From NCBI GenBank assembly GCA_028386065.3, contig JAKUCV010003561.1:2559-66558 (forward strand): a stretch of 64,000 nt of DNA. The letters are read 5' to 3'. This DNA comes from Turnera subulata. Taxonomy: Eukaryota; Streptophyta; Magnoliopsida; Malpighiales; Passifloraceae. Each line of letters opens with the position of its first letter. The stretch's first letter is position 1. This document shows, piece after piece, positions 1-11,400 of the stretch. The translations under genes were made by a program, and so were the position numbers. Under the pieces are notes generated by a model. It saw only the letters and a list, made by a program, of their open reading frames with translations. It ran no database searches and was not told the origin of the DNA.

Positions 1-1916
1 AAAGCACAGCATCCAACAATGCAACAACACCAAACACAATAACCGAGTAATAAGGCACATATTGAAGGAAATCCATCCTCACCTTGGCCGATTACTCAAC
101 TCCGGAAACTATGACCGGTCCGACGCCGGCTCCTCGGGAAACTGCCCGATATCCAAAAACCTATACAACAAAATCATACATACACATAAATGCACATAAT
201 CGGTACTATGATGCCCAAACTACGAAATTACCCATCCCGGTTCTTATCCGTTATTATTTCCATTTACCGAAAATATTTATCCATACGTATATCCGAATAT
301 AGTTTCGGTACTATATTTTAATTATAACTCCTTTCAAAATAATTTTCATAAAATAATTATAATCTCCCAGAATAATATTCATCATAATTTTTCCAGAAAA
401 TAATAAGCTATTTATAATTTTCAGAAAATATTTACATAGTATTTATCTTTTTCTAACAATATTTTCCAACACCAAAATATAATTAACTTAAATTTACAAA
501 ATACATATTTATTTACATAAACCACAATCATAATTTCCAGACAAAAATAATATACATTTTAATTTCCAGAAATTATTTTCAAGGCATATATATAATTTTC
601 CAATTAATAATAGTTTTTCAAACATTACTTAATTATTTATCAAAGTAATTATATTTATATTTTCCTAAAAATAACAGAATTAAATTGTCCATAATTTTCT
701 AAAAATATATATAATTTTTTTTCCAAAAATTGAATTTCAGAATATTAATAAAAATATATATATAATTTGTTTCGTTAAATTAAAAAAATAATTCGGACTG
801 GGCCGAACAGAACCAAGCCCAGACCAAGGCAGCAGGCCCGCCAAGGTCTGGCCCAGCACCTGCCCAACCCGAGCCCAGTTCAACCAAGCCCACAACCCAA
901 AACAAGCACTGTGCAGGACCCGTCCAATCAAACGGGTCGGTTCTCAAACCCGTCGCTTACCTCGGGTTGCAGCGGCGGCGGCGCGACGACGAGACGCGAG
1001 GAAGGGAAGTGAGCTCACCAATGGAAGCGGCGGATGAAGGCGACTCCGTGGACAGCGGAACGGCGGCGCGGCGGCTGAGAAGAGGCGCTGGTAGCTGGAT
1101 CCACGGGTCTGCTCGCGGGTCACAGGCCACTGACGGCGCGTCGAGGGGCGGAAGGCGACGGGGTCAGCGGCTACAGGTCGGCGACGTTGAGGCGAGCTCC
1201 ATGGAGGCGGTGGTGTGGCGAGAAGACGGCCGGAGCTCCACGGTGTGCACAGTAACCGGAGGAAGAGGTGACGACACTGTTTGCCATATTTTTTTCTTAT
1301 TTTCCTTCTTTTTTTCGTATTTTCTTCTTCCTTTTTCTTTTTTTTCTGATTTCTCTTTTCTATTTTTTCATGATTTTTGATTCCCTTTTTTTTTTCTCTC
1401 TTGTATTTTTTTCTCTCATTTTTTTATCTTTTTTTGAATATTTTTTTATTTTTTTTATTTTTTTCTCTTTTTTTTATTTTCCTTTTTCTCTTTTTTTTTC
1501 TTTTTCTCTCTTTTTCTCTCTCTTTTTTTTTTCCTCTCTTTTTTTCTTCTCTTCTCCTCCACCGGCTCTCCTTCCTCTGATTTCTTTTTATAAACTGAAA
1601 TATACTGTTAAACTTGTGAATCAAATAATGCAAATCCGTCTGTATTACAGGCGAATCTGATCCGGACCAGAAAATAACAGATACCTCCTTAGTTATTTTC
1701 CGGTGTGATTTTCCAAGAAATTCTGAAACCCGAAAAATACCAACTTAGTTCCGAAAAATTCACGGGAAAATCACGAGCACGGGAAAACCCTCGGTTTCGA
1801 AAAACGACTCCCGATTTACCTTGAATTAATTACCCAAGATTAATTCAACAGTAAATCTCGGTAAATAGACTTTTACAGTTCGGTAAAAATCCAAAATTTT
1901 TACCCGGACTGTTACA
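1..1916 (-). mobile_element. Partial Tekay/Del-type LTR (Ty3/gypsy), truncated by window edge
   Basis: Read on the minus strand, the block starts at 1916 with TGTAACAGTCCGGGTAAAAA, the same start as the LTRs at 33499 and 39428. It then follows the same order of segments: an 'AATTAATTCAAGGTAAATCGGG' type stretch near 1820, a 'TTTTCTGGTCCGGA' stretch near 1660, a GC-rich block (950-1260), and an AT-rich block (300-780). The other end lies outside the window, so a solo LTR cannot be told from the edge of a full element. ATAAC follows at 1917-1921 and may be one half of the target duplication. Open frames in the T-rich part (1268-1660) are low-complexity and not genes. Confidence 0.8.
1270..1560. 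repeat. Pyrimidine-rich low-complexity tract inside the LTR
   Basis: About 290 bases of nearly pure T and C with short (T)n and (CT)n runs. It corresponds to the low-complexity edge of the GC-rich block in the related LTRs. Confidence 0.85.
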
Positions 1917-3660
1917 ATAACATTCTTAACTTATAATTTTTTTCCTTAAACTGTCTAATGACTTCATTTATAATTGCTGTGTGTCATAGGTATTTGCTAA
2001 GGCGAAGACGGTGAGAGGTAAATTTTATGAGGGATGCTAGCGACAGTATTTGGACACTCGCCATGGACGGTCGCTCTTCCATATTTGCCATGTGGATAAT
2101 GTTTAGATCGCCTACTTTATCGTTGAAGTAATTACTATTTTTTTTCTTAAGAATATAAACCAATAAAGTCATATGTATGTAAAGTAATATGTGATAGACA
2201 TAATAGAAAACAAAATATAATTAAGTAAATCTGGATAACTAAAATCAAGGAAAAACATATATATGCGATATCATCATAGTAAGAATGAGAATACTAATTG
2301 AACCCTAGCACCTAAAAAATAATTTTTTACAAAGGTATTTCTAGCAATCCTCATAAATTTTTTCTTTTTTGTTTCTCTAACTTTACACGCCTTTCGATTT
2401 TGTTTTGGTTCCTCATCAACTTTTTTTTTTACTTTTAAAAAATATTTTTCTCAAAATATTTTATGATACCATGCTTTTATTTAAGTTCTATATTTTTAAT
2501 TTATTTCTATTTTTGTAATCCAATGGTAGCTTAATATGTATTGGAAGAGAGACAATAAAGTTATAAAAAGATAAGTCATAACCAACTCATTAAGTTTTGA
2601 TGAGACACTGACCAAATGGCAATCATGTATAAGCGATTGACTTTGGTGGGTGTCCAAGTGAGTGTGTTAGCATTCCTCAAATTTTATTTAAGACAAATTT
2701 GTTATTTTGACTATAAAACCAACAAGTAAAAAAACATTGTAACTTGTTGGCCAATATATCTGATAGAAACAAATCAAAACATTTAACTCTTATGCCCACC
2801 TAACAACCTCAGGCACAATCCAGTAATGTTTCACAAAGGGAAAAAAAAAAAGTAGATGCACTCAGAGACTTGGCAGCGATGATTTTGGAATAGATATGTG
2901 ATTTTAATTGGATTAAGAGCGAGGTTAATCAAGGATGGCTCAGAAAAAAGGCTCAATTGGATTGGTGTTTGGTTTCTACCAAGAAGGTCTCACACTCGAA
3001 TACTACAAATTAATTTTTAAAAAAATCATCATTTAGAATTAATTCTTTTATTCAAACTAGATTCTTCAATTCAACCTAAACTTTTTGGAAAAAAAAAAAT
3101 TCTTTTATTCACCGACAAATTAGTTAGCTACAACTTACAAGAAGTTTCACAACCACAACCACAACACAACATTACATCAAATGTCTTGCAACCACTTTTA
3201 ATCTTTTTTTGTTGCTGATCATTTGTTACTTGTCTATTCCATCAATGTATTAGGGCTCCCTATGTTTTTGGTTTAATAATATCCTATGTCTTGATGACAT
3301 GAACAGAACTGTATTTGCATGATTGCGTAGGACTACTCTAATTTTAATCACTTCTGTGCGATTTATTTTGGATTGTTGCTTTGTAATGTGAACCGAACAT
3401 AACACGGCAAGAAATTCCAAGGTTGAGTTGGGGACTTTTTTTTTTTTTGAACAAGTTGAGTTGGAGACTTGGAGTGCTATTACACTACTACTATCACACA
3501 AGTTTCAATTTTTATTCAAACCCACCGAGTCTAAATATAAGTTGAACACTTTGTAATTTTTGCCAATGAAAGAGAAAAACAATTATGTAAGAACTAAAAA
3601 ACTAAAATAGTACTCAAATTAATAGTCTTGAAATCTTAAGATGAAACTTTTAAGGATGTT
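1917..3660. other. First copy of a duplicated locus, non-coding as seen
   Basis: No convincing gene is visible. Segments recur elsewhere. 1922-2000 matches 55520-55600 (TTCTTAACTTATAATTTTTT and following). 2678-2725 matches 60228-60270. 2805-2970 matches 44605-44760 (the block containing AGAGACTTGGCAGCGATG). 3398-3420 matches 63353-63380. These are diverged copies of one locus, each broken by different transposons. Otherwise the stretch is AT-rich with several A or T runs. Confidence 0.6.
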
Positions 3661-3663
3661 TTA

Positions 3664-3860
3664 TTAACCAATCAGTAGACTCCGGGGCCTGAAAGACTTT
3701 GGTTAAGAGCATGGATTTATAAGTTTACCAAGTCAAAAACAAATACTACCAAAAGCCTGGGCCCCGCAATATAAGGAGGAAGAAGTTCCCCTCTACTCTT
3801 TACTCTCTCCACTGTATTCCTTTTAAAGCCAAAGCCTCTTTTATCTTCTCTCCTCCTCTT
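3664..3860 (+). promoter_or_regulatory. Promoter-like block, copy 1 of a duplicated promoter
   Basis: Contains CCAAT at 3668-3672 and a TATA-like AATATAAGG at 3768-3776, followed about 30 bases later by a CT-rich leader (CTCTACTCTTTACTCTCTCC), a usual arrangement for plant transcription starts. The block is repeated at 63616-63815 with the same spacing of CCAAT, 'AAGTCAAAAACAAATACTACC' type stretch, TATA and CT leader. Such conservation of only this part supports a real promoter duplicated with its gene. The downstream gene of this copy is not recognisable; an open frame at 3920-4150 begins with TTG and is not convincing. Confidence 0.5.
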
Positions 3861-4771
3861 TTCCTCCTTACTTCTCCCTCATGTTTTTTTCTCTTCCTCG
3901 GTAACCCGAACCAGGAAAATTGGCACTCAACCAGAAAGAAAGCAAGAGAAAGTGGGGGAGGAAAACCAAGTCGTGGTCATTGATGGGTGCAAGAAGTGCC
4001 GGGCGACAAATACAAGTGACGATTGTTGACAGCGGTGATGGATGGCTAAGACCCCACCTTTTGGCCAGGCTTTCCCAAGATGATTGTTATTTCAATGTAG
4101 CAGTTAGTCTAGCACATTTTGGTGTTTACAAAATGTTCGAGACAGATTAAGGGTAGATCCTATAAGATCCTAGTAGCCATTTACTTGTTGACTACTCTTA
4201 TCTTTAATTTTGGTATTGATCATGTACGTTTTTCATGAATAAAATTATCAGTATAGCATAAAAGGGATATCAAATTCAACTTCTGACAGAACTTCCTAGA
4301 CAATGACGACAACTGATGACATATGGAGTGCCGTTGCACAAGAGCTGAATTATGATACTTTTCCTGTGCTTCCTATGTTTCTATTTGACTTTGTAGTAGA
4401 TGCATATTTTGGTTTGGTTGAGAGGAAGAATATCAAATGCAGCTTCTCGCAGACATTCCCATACAATATGGTCCGGTTTGATTTGCTTCTTCAATACATG
4501 TGAAAAAGACACTGCTCACTAGAAAACAGAGAAATCAACAAAACCATCTAATTACCCTGTCCTTAATTACAGCTGAATCAAACAAGTGAGAGATCCCATT
4601 AGTTAACATGGGTAGCATTCATAATTAACTTAGGATCAAAATAAAATGAATATGGACGACAAACAAAGAAACGATAAGAATTCGTCATCGAACTGATCAA
4701 TGACATGAACCCAGAGCAACGAAGGAAGGAAGGAACAACATTCAAAAAGGAGGAGCAGTGTACAGTACTTA
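3861..4771. other. Region downstream of promoter copy 1, no recognised gene
   Basis: A 66-codon ATG frame lies at 4303-4503 (+); it resembles nothing I recognise and has no clear splice partners. It might be an exon of the gene that promoter copy 1 once served. Nothing else stands out. Confidence 0.35.
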
Positions 4772-5737
4772 TTATATACTCGGTTTCATCCTCATGTAAT
4801 ACGCTTTGCAAAGATAACCAGGCTCATCCGGATGCGAGTTGCAAGCTCGCTGCACGATGGCTTGGAAAGTGTTAGACACCCCAGTGGACATGTTTCTAGC
4901 TGTGAAGGTCAGATAGTCACGTTGGGATTGCGTGCACTCGTTTGCACGTAGCAGCTCCAAAGGTTCATGCTTGTGGCCCTGTCCATCCACACCGCATATT
5001 CATATCAATTTATAGACGATGGTATTATTTGTATTAATTAGATCAAGAAAGAGAAAAACCGTAATTGCAGTGAGGCACTGGACAGCTCTGATGAAGCCCA
5101 GCGGGAGACGATGTATCTTGGTTTCAGGAATAGCAAAGGTAGCATCTTCATCTTCGAATGCCAAAGGTACAATTTGCGAGGTATCGTCTTCGGGTACGAT
5201 TATATGTTGGAGAGCCCAATAACGTCTATGAAAAGTTGACAGCTCAAAGCCCCAGGTTTTGTGCATCTCAGTGAAATAGGGGATGAGTATTTGGCGACAA
5301 GGGGGAGTGAACAATGAGCGTTGCGAGAAAGGGATGATTTGGCCGTAGAACTCGTCAAAGAACCTGTGGACATCGGCTTCGGTAGGCGGCGCCCAGGCGG
5401 ACCAGTAGCGGGATATCTTTTCACGCCCCACCTCGTCGTCCAGTGACCAAGTCGGCGGGGAGAGATGGTCCTTGGCGAAGACGATGCCATCCACAAGGTT
5501 GCCCTCGTACTCTAGCGACTGTATTGGAAGAAGACGAAATGGCCAAAGCTTTTGGGAATCCCATGCTTCATTATCTGGGCAAAGGCTTGATTTATGAACA
5601 CGGAGACGAACAGTTGTAGAGGGAATATGAATGGTCCTGATCAAAGGCTTGATTTTTTGGCGGCCTACAAGGGAAAGGATACTGCACCTAGTACTACTAG
5701 AACCCAAGGCTTGAATCCCCGCCTTTGATAACCACAT
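4772..5737 (-). CDS. Two-exon gene of unknown function (about 294 aa)
   Basis: Exon 1 is 5737 to 5060 and exon 2 is 4978 to 4772 (stop TAA). The 81-bp intron has GT at 5059-5058 and AG at 4980-4979 and lies between codons, so the two open frames join without a shift. I chose the ATG at 5737; the frame is open a little further upstream but only from TTG. The first 45 residues are rich in Ser, Arg and Lys (MWLSKAGIQALGSS...), which could be an organellar presequence. The middle is Trp/Phe/Pro-rich (PPTEADVHRFFDEFYGQIIP). The end carries YLTFTARNMS followed by TFQAIVQRA, loosely like the strand pair of plant cystatin-fold families (UPF0725/MS5 type); that likeness is weak. It may equally be a lineage-specific gene. 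No neighbour suggests a role. Confidence 0.55.
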
Positions 5738-6331
5738 ATCGGCCTTGTGATGCAATTAGGGTTTTCTTGGAAAGTGATTATCAAAACATTCAATAAATGA
5801 CGATAAACATTCTCCTCAAAACAAAACTGATTATCAAAAATTTTTACTTCTCCATTACACAATATTCCTACTCTAGTATTTTTTTTTATTTTAATTGTTA
5901 TATTTAACATAGGAATTCATAGTTGAAAAGTAAGATAGTAAAAGACATATATGGTGCTACTAAATTATTCATCTAGCATTTTACAATTTATCATATGAAT
6001 TGATTGTGACAAATTTTTAATATTTGAATAGAAAGATAGTAACATAAAATATTATGATTTGGTTAATATTTTAAAGATAAAAATATAAACCCAAACACTA
6101 TAAATAGAACTCTATACCCTCACAATTAAAGATCTTTAGTCGGTAATTCTCTCCACTCATATTAGCTTAAAGAAACTCTTCTCTTCTCTTTTATTTTTTT
6201 CAATTTTAATTACTTTTCTTCTACAGATTTCACGTATTTATTGTTGTTAGTTGTTTACTATTTCAGGTTTAACTTTTAAATACGATGGAATCAAGGAGTG
6301 GTGAGTAAGCAAAAGCAATCAACGAACCTAG
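5738..6331. other. AT-rich intergenic sequence
   Basis: Upstream flank of the two-exon gene. Long A/T runs, no recognisable gene, repeat or clear TATA box. Confidence 0.5.
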
Positions 6332-6339
6332 AAAGCAAA

Positions 6340-7064
6340 TAGGGGTGGCAAAATGGGTGTCCATGGGTACCCATGGGTTGGGTCATAATGGACCATACCC
6401 ATTTATACCCATTTATCCATTTATGACCCATTAAAAAATTTAAATGGATATCCAAATCCATTTAAACCCATTTAATGTGGGTTATCCATTTATCCATTTA
6501 GACCTATTTAATGTGGGTGTACCTATTTACTCATATAATATTAAGACTTAATATATATTTTTAAAATTTGTATCATAAATTTTTTAACTTTATGAATATT
6601 AATCCGACCTAGTTATTAACCCGGCATAGCCAATACGAGCCTAACTAGGCGCGAACGAGATGTGCTCGGTCTGGTTTATATTGGCCCATATGAGCCCAAC
6701 TAGGTCTGTATGGTTTGGACTATGTTGGGCCCAACTAGGCCCATATGGGGCGGGCCGGGACGGGCCCAAATAGGCCCATCCGAGCAAAATCGGGCCCATA
6801 TTGGTTGGGCCGGGATGGGCCCAATAGGCCCAAATGGGTTGGGCCCATCTGGGCCCACGTGGATAATTGAATTAGATTACTAATATATGGGTTCATGGAT
6901 ATCCATTACCCAACCCATATAAACCCACTATTTTATGAGTTAAATGGATAAATTATCCAATTAGATCCATATAAAATTGTACTGACCCGTTTATACCCAT
7001 TACCCATTTATCCATGGGTTAAATGGGTAACCCACTAGGTACCCAACCCATTTTGCCACCTCTA
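6340..7064. mobile_element. hAT-type MITE (725 bp)
   Basis: The ends are inverted repeats: TAGGGGTGGCAAAATGGGT at 6340 and, read from the other end, TAGAGGTGGCAAAATGGGT at 7064. The 8-bp target duplication AAAGCAAA is perfect (6332-6339 and 7065-7072), the length typical of hAT elements. The inside is made of short repeats such as CCCATTTATCCATTTA and GGGCCCATATGGG and holds no transposase, so the element is non-autonomous. Confidence 0.92.
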
Positions 7065-7161
7065 AAAGCAAAGAATACAGGAGTCGATGCTTTTGGTTGA
7101 CAGGTGTCGGCAAAAATGCCATAACTCGAGTTCCAAACATCAGATTCCTACGATCTTAATG

Positions 7162-7716
7162 TGTGAAGGCCCTCTCCCCGAGGGACCCACCATATTCAGG
7201 TATTGTTACATCACATCCCTCAGCCCACACCTCTTGGGTTTAATCCTTTACCGTGCTGCAGCACTAGGGATTCGAACTCGGGACGTGATGCTTTTTATCC
7301 CCCTCAAGGAGAGCACCTTCACCAACTCATCTGATGAGTTGGTGAAGGTGCTCTCCTTGAGGGGAATTTTTTTGTGAAGGCCCTCTCCCCGAGGGACCCA
7401 CCATATTCAGGTATTGTTACATCACATCCCTCAGCCCACACCTCTTGGGTTTAATCCTTTACCGTGCTGCAGCACTAGGGATTCAAACTCGGGACGTGAT
7501 GTTTTTTATCCCCCTCAAGGAGAGCACCTTCACCAATTCATCTGCAGATGAATTGGTGAAGGTGCTCTCCTTGAGGGGGATAAAAAACATCACGTCCCGA
7601 GTTTGAATCCCTAGTGCTGCAGCACGGTAAAGGATTAAACCCAAGAGGTGTGGGCTGAGGGATGTGATGTAACAATACCTGAATATGGTGGGTCCCTCGG
7701 GGAGAGGGCCTTCACA
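7162..7716. mobile_element. Fold-back element with two nested hairpins
   Basis: 7373-7544 and 7545-7716 are 172-base inverted arms of equal length around the centre CTGCAG, with ends TGTGAAGGCCCTCTCC and its complement. To the left, 7162-7331 is another forward copy followed by only about 34 bases of its reverse arm, then a T-run (7366-7372). The whole is flanked by TAATG at 7157-7161 and 7717-7721. Open frames on both strands here mirror each other and are not genes. The superfamily is unclear from a 5-bp duplication. Confidence 0.8.
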
Positions 7717-7721
7717 TAATG

Positions 7722-8463
7722 TCTCTAGAAAGCCAAGAGAGAGATGTACCACTTTATTATTTTGACCAATTTAGATGGTTTGATTATTTAAATTATGGTT
7801 GGAATTGATGTATAATTTATCTATGTTTCCCTTTGTGATTCTCAGTTCAAATTTCTGATGATAATTTGATGATCTGACATGTTCGTTTGAGTGTTATGTT
7901 CATGTAAGAATTATATGGACTTTGATTCCAGGATTGCATATGTAGTCTCTAGCTGAGTCACAAGCCAAATTATTTGTTTTACACTTCTTTTCAGTTTATT
8001 ATTTATAGACTATGGATGTTGTGTTTGTTTTTTTAATGATGCTTGATTATTGGGTATTGGATTTGTTTAAAATTAAGTTTTATCTTCCCAAATCGGTGTC
8101 TCATACTTTCCTACACTGGTTTTGTCAATTTCTTTGGGGCACTTTGGTTATCTCCACAAATCCAATACTTTTGAAAGGAATGCCACAACGATATTCCATG
8201 CGAGATTTTGGAGGAAAGTACATCTACTTTTATTACGAGGTAAAAAAAATGTAATGTTGAGTTGAGAGATATAGTTGACCTCTCCATATATAGTATTCTA
8301 CGCACACATTTTCTTTCCTTTAATTTTTTTTTTCTCCAAATTCCCATCCATGAATTTACCAATCACTGTGTAAAAAAGAATGATAAATTTTTTTTGAGCA
8401 TCCCGTATGGCATGGGGGAAAAAAAGGTAGGAGAATTGTAAATTGTGGTTAAATTCTGGGGTT
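7722..8463. other. Intergenic sequence 3' of the PreP gene
   Basis: Would contain the 3' UTR of the minus-strand PreP gene near 8300-8463. No other gene or repeat is recognised. Confidence 0.45.
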
Positions 8464-11400
8464 CTACAAGGCTTTCTTCGCCTGGAAGTAGTTAACGAGG
8501 TCCCATTCCAAAGATTCAACAGTTTGAGGAGATGCCACAGCAACTGAAACCCATTCATCTTTGACTGCCTCGATTACACTTGCAAATTCCTCAAAGTCGT
8601 CCTCACTGTGACACGAACAAAACAGAGGAATATGTCAAAACCGAATCATGTAATACCTTTTCAAAATATGATCACTCATGAGTCATGATGGGTACATACA
8701 TAAGGCCGAAAGAAATATGTGCATTATACAGTCCCTCTTAGCTTGCAGTAACAAGATCCTAATTGGACTTATTATCACATTGTCAATAATTAATGAACAT
8801 CGTAGAAAACATACCTGGTGGATAATATTTCTTCCTGTCTCCTTTTCCTCTCTTCCTCAGTTATGCCCCGTAAATACCGTAACAAACTGGAAAAAAATTA
8901 ACGAATACAAGAGGCTATCATGTACAACACCAAAGAAAACCCACGTTTAAAGAACTTTGTCTTACAGTTATTTAACATTACTTAACACAAGCATTCAATT
9001 TCCAGATGATCATATCATCTTTCGCGGAGTAATATCCAATACCAGATTCTTGCATGTAGAGTTTTTAGTTGTTTGTTTACCACATATAGCAGTTCCAAAA
9101 AAAGACCATCAATGCTGGGCATGAAAAATGACATTAAAACAGCAATCATGCAGGAAATTGGATTATTTTAAACTGAAACATGTACCTGCTATAACCTTTG
9201 GCATCTGGTAGCTGGTAGGCATCCACATCCCTGATGGTCCCAATAATTGCTCTAGTAAGAGGGTCATCTTCCAAAAATTGATGTAGAAAATCAACGGTTC
9301 GGTCATACACTTTAAGTGCATCCACTAATTTGTACTCTCCGTTGGATAAAAAGGAGAAGACTCCTGTGGACAGATCACAAGAAGCTCATGAAACATAAGA
9401 TTGATTTAAAAACTACGTAATATGCACTGTATCAATCACAAGTTTGTACCTGAGTGAGCATCAAAATCACAAAATCCTCCTCTGTAATATCTGCAATCCG
9501 ACAACCATTTATGGCTAATGTATTTTGAGATAACATAGGCACTCCCATCAAGCTGATATCCGGTGTCGTACAGGTTAGCAGCTTTGCCAATGTAATTGTT
9601 ATTCTTAGGCTGTAAGAGGTGAATGATGGGTTAATTTTCTCAGAAAGATAAAGGAATAAAAAAAAAAAACAGGCAGGCAACACAAGCAACTTCTTCTTTT
9701 ACCTGATTTGGTACTAAGATAGCTTCATTTCCTGGAGCTAGACGATCATTAATCCAACTAGCAGTCGCAACTGATGAGTTGCTGGGAAGCCAATCAAGAA
9801 ACTTGCTAACATGCTTTTCTGAGTGGGCGAGAGTTTTCCCATCAGCAGTCATGTTTACCAAGCATCCATTCCTTGATAACAAGGATCCACGGATTTCTTC
9901 AAGAGATGAAGAAATCCCAACCCAATCTTGATCAACTTTCTCCTCCAGAGCTCGTAGGTATTCCAGGTAACTGTAAACGTGACATGATTGAGAATCATGG
10001 GAGCATGAAACTAGAATTAAAATCAGATTCTTCCGAAAATATTGAGATCATACAACATGTTCACACATGTAGGTCTATTGGATCGTTCTGTATAAACAAC
10101 ACTAGACTAACATTGTTGACAGAACTTACTTGACAAAATCCAAAATACAAATTATCCTAACCTTACACCACCCATCTGTTCAGAAATCCATCCTGCAGTA
10201 TTTAACATGGCATTCATCCTTGCAGCGGCAATTCTGTAGCCCATACTTCTTAGGGTGTTCTAAACATACATTAGAACATTCAAATTTATTACTTCAATGA
10301 AAAGAAGACATTCAGATTAGTCTCTTCAAAGGAAAGATTCAGCTGCATCATAATTCATCATAAGACATGCAGATAAATACCTCCATTCTAGCTTTACTTT
10401 GGGAAACAAGTTGTTTAAATCGTGGCTGGTCCGTGAATTGAACTTCTTGAAGAACATAATTAATCTGCAAGAGTTTAAACTCTTTAGCATTCCAGATGGC
10501 AGCATAATCTTCTTCAGAGGAAACTACAAACTTATCATTAATATATAGAACTGCCTCAATGGATAATCAGTAAAGAGAAATGAATGGAAGACAAATATCC
10601 CACTCCATATTATGGATGCTTGCAGTAAGAAACAGAGTGGAATTGATAAAAAAATTAACAAAATATCATTATCATAAAGAGCATAAAGAATTTTCATGAA
10701 AAGAAAACTATAGCTGCAGACTGTACAAGCTGAAAACAATATTAATTATTCAGATATAACGGCCATTGGTGCTTCTCCAACTATTTCCATAAAGTCATAT
10801 AAGGGATACGTTAGATGCCAAAAAAGAGTTCTCCAACAGGAAAAGCATTAAAACTAGACAGCTTATCTAAAAAATATTGCCAGTAAACTACCTTTCAATT
10901 TGCAGAAACTAGTTATCCGCAAATACAGGAGGATAAGTAACAAAAAGATAAACTCAGGCTAGTATCTTCTTGCAAAGGAAGAATGACTTAGAAATAATAA
11001 TGGGTTAAGCCAGTTTGAAAAACTAAGAATTATCCATGTCCTTGGTATATAGAACTGGAATAGAAAGAAAAATAATTGTGCATGCAATGCCATATACCAT
11101 GTTGAATAAGTCTTCAGAACGTCCTGCCATAACTTTGCCTCGAACAATTATATGGCTGCAGGGATCCCGCTGGCCCCAGACAGATGATGTGAAAGGATAA
11201 ATTGATATCCCTCCTGTTTTCCTTCCAATCAACTGATTCAGTTGAACAGAGGTCAAATCTTTTGTACCCATCTCGAGAAGTGATTCACTGTCAAAGAACA
11301 ATGAGGGAGAATTCAAAAAATGTGATAGGCATTCATCAAGAAGAAAAGTAACACCCATCCATTCAGCGGAGATGTTCAAAGGAAATGGCTCTCTTTAAGG

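Noticed and set aside
1268..1660. Overlapping open frames in a T/C-rich tract
   Set aside because: Poly-Phe/Ser translation from low-complexity DNA inside an LTR.
3920..4150. 76-codon open frame after promoter copy 1
   Set aside because: Starts with TTG, no family likeness, no splice support.
7260..7280. GGGATTCGAACTCGGGAC resembling a tRNA B box
   Set aside because: No A box or cloverleaf around it; it is part of the fold-back unit and occurs in each arm.
7087..7752. Open frames on both strands of the fold-back element
   Set aside because: They are the same sequence read from the two arms of an inverted repeat.
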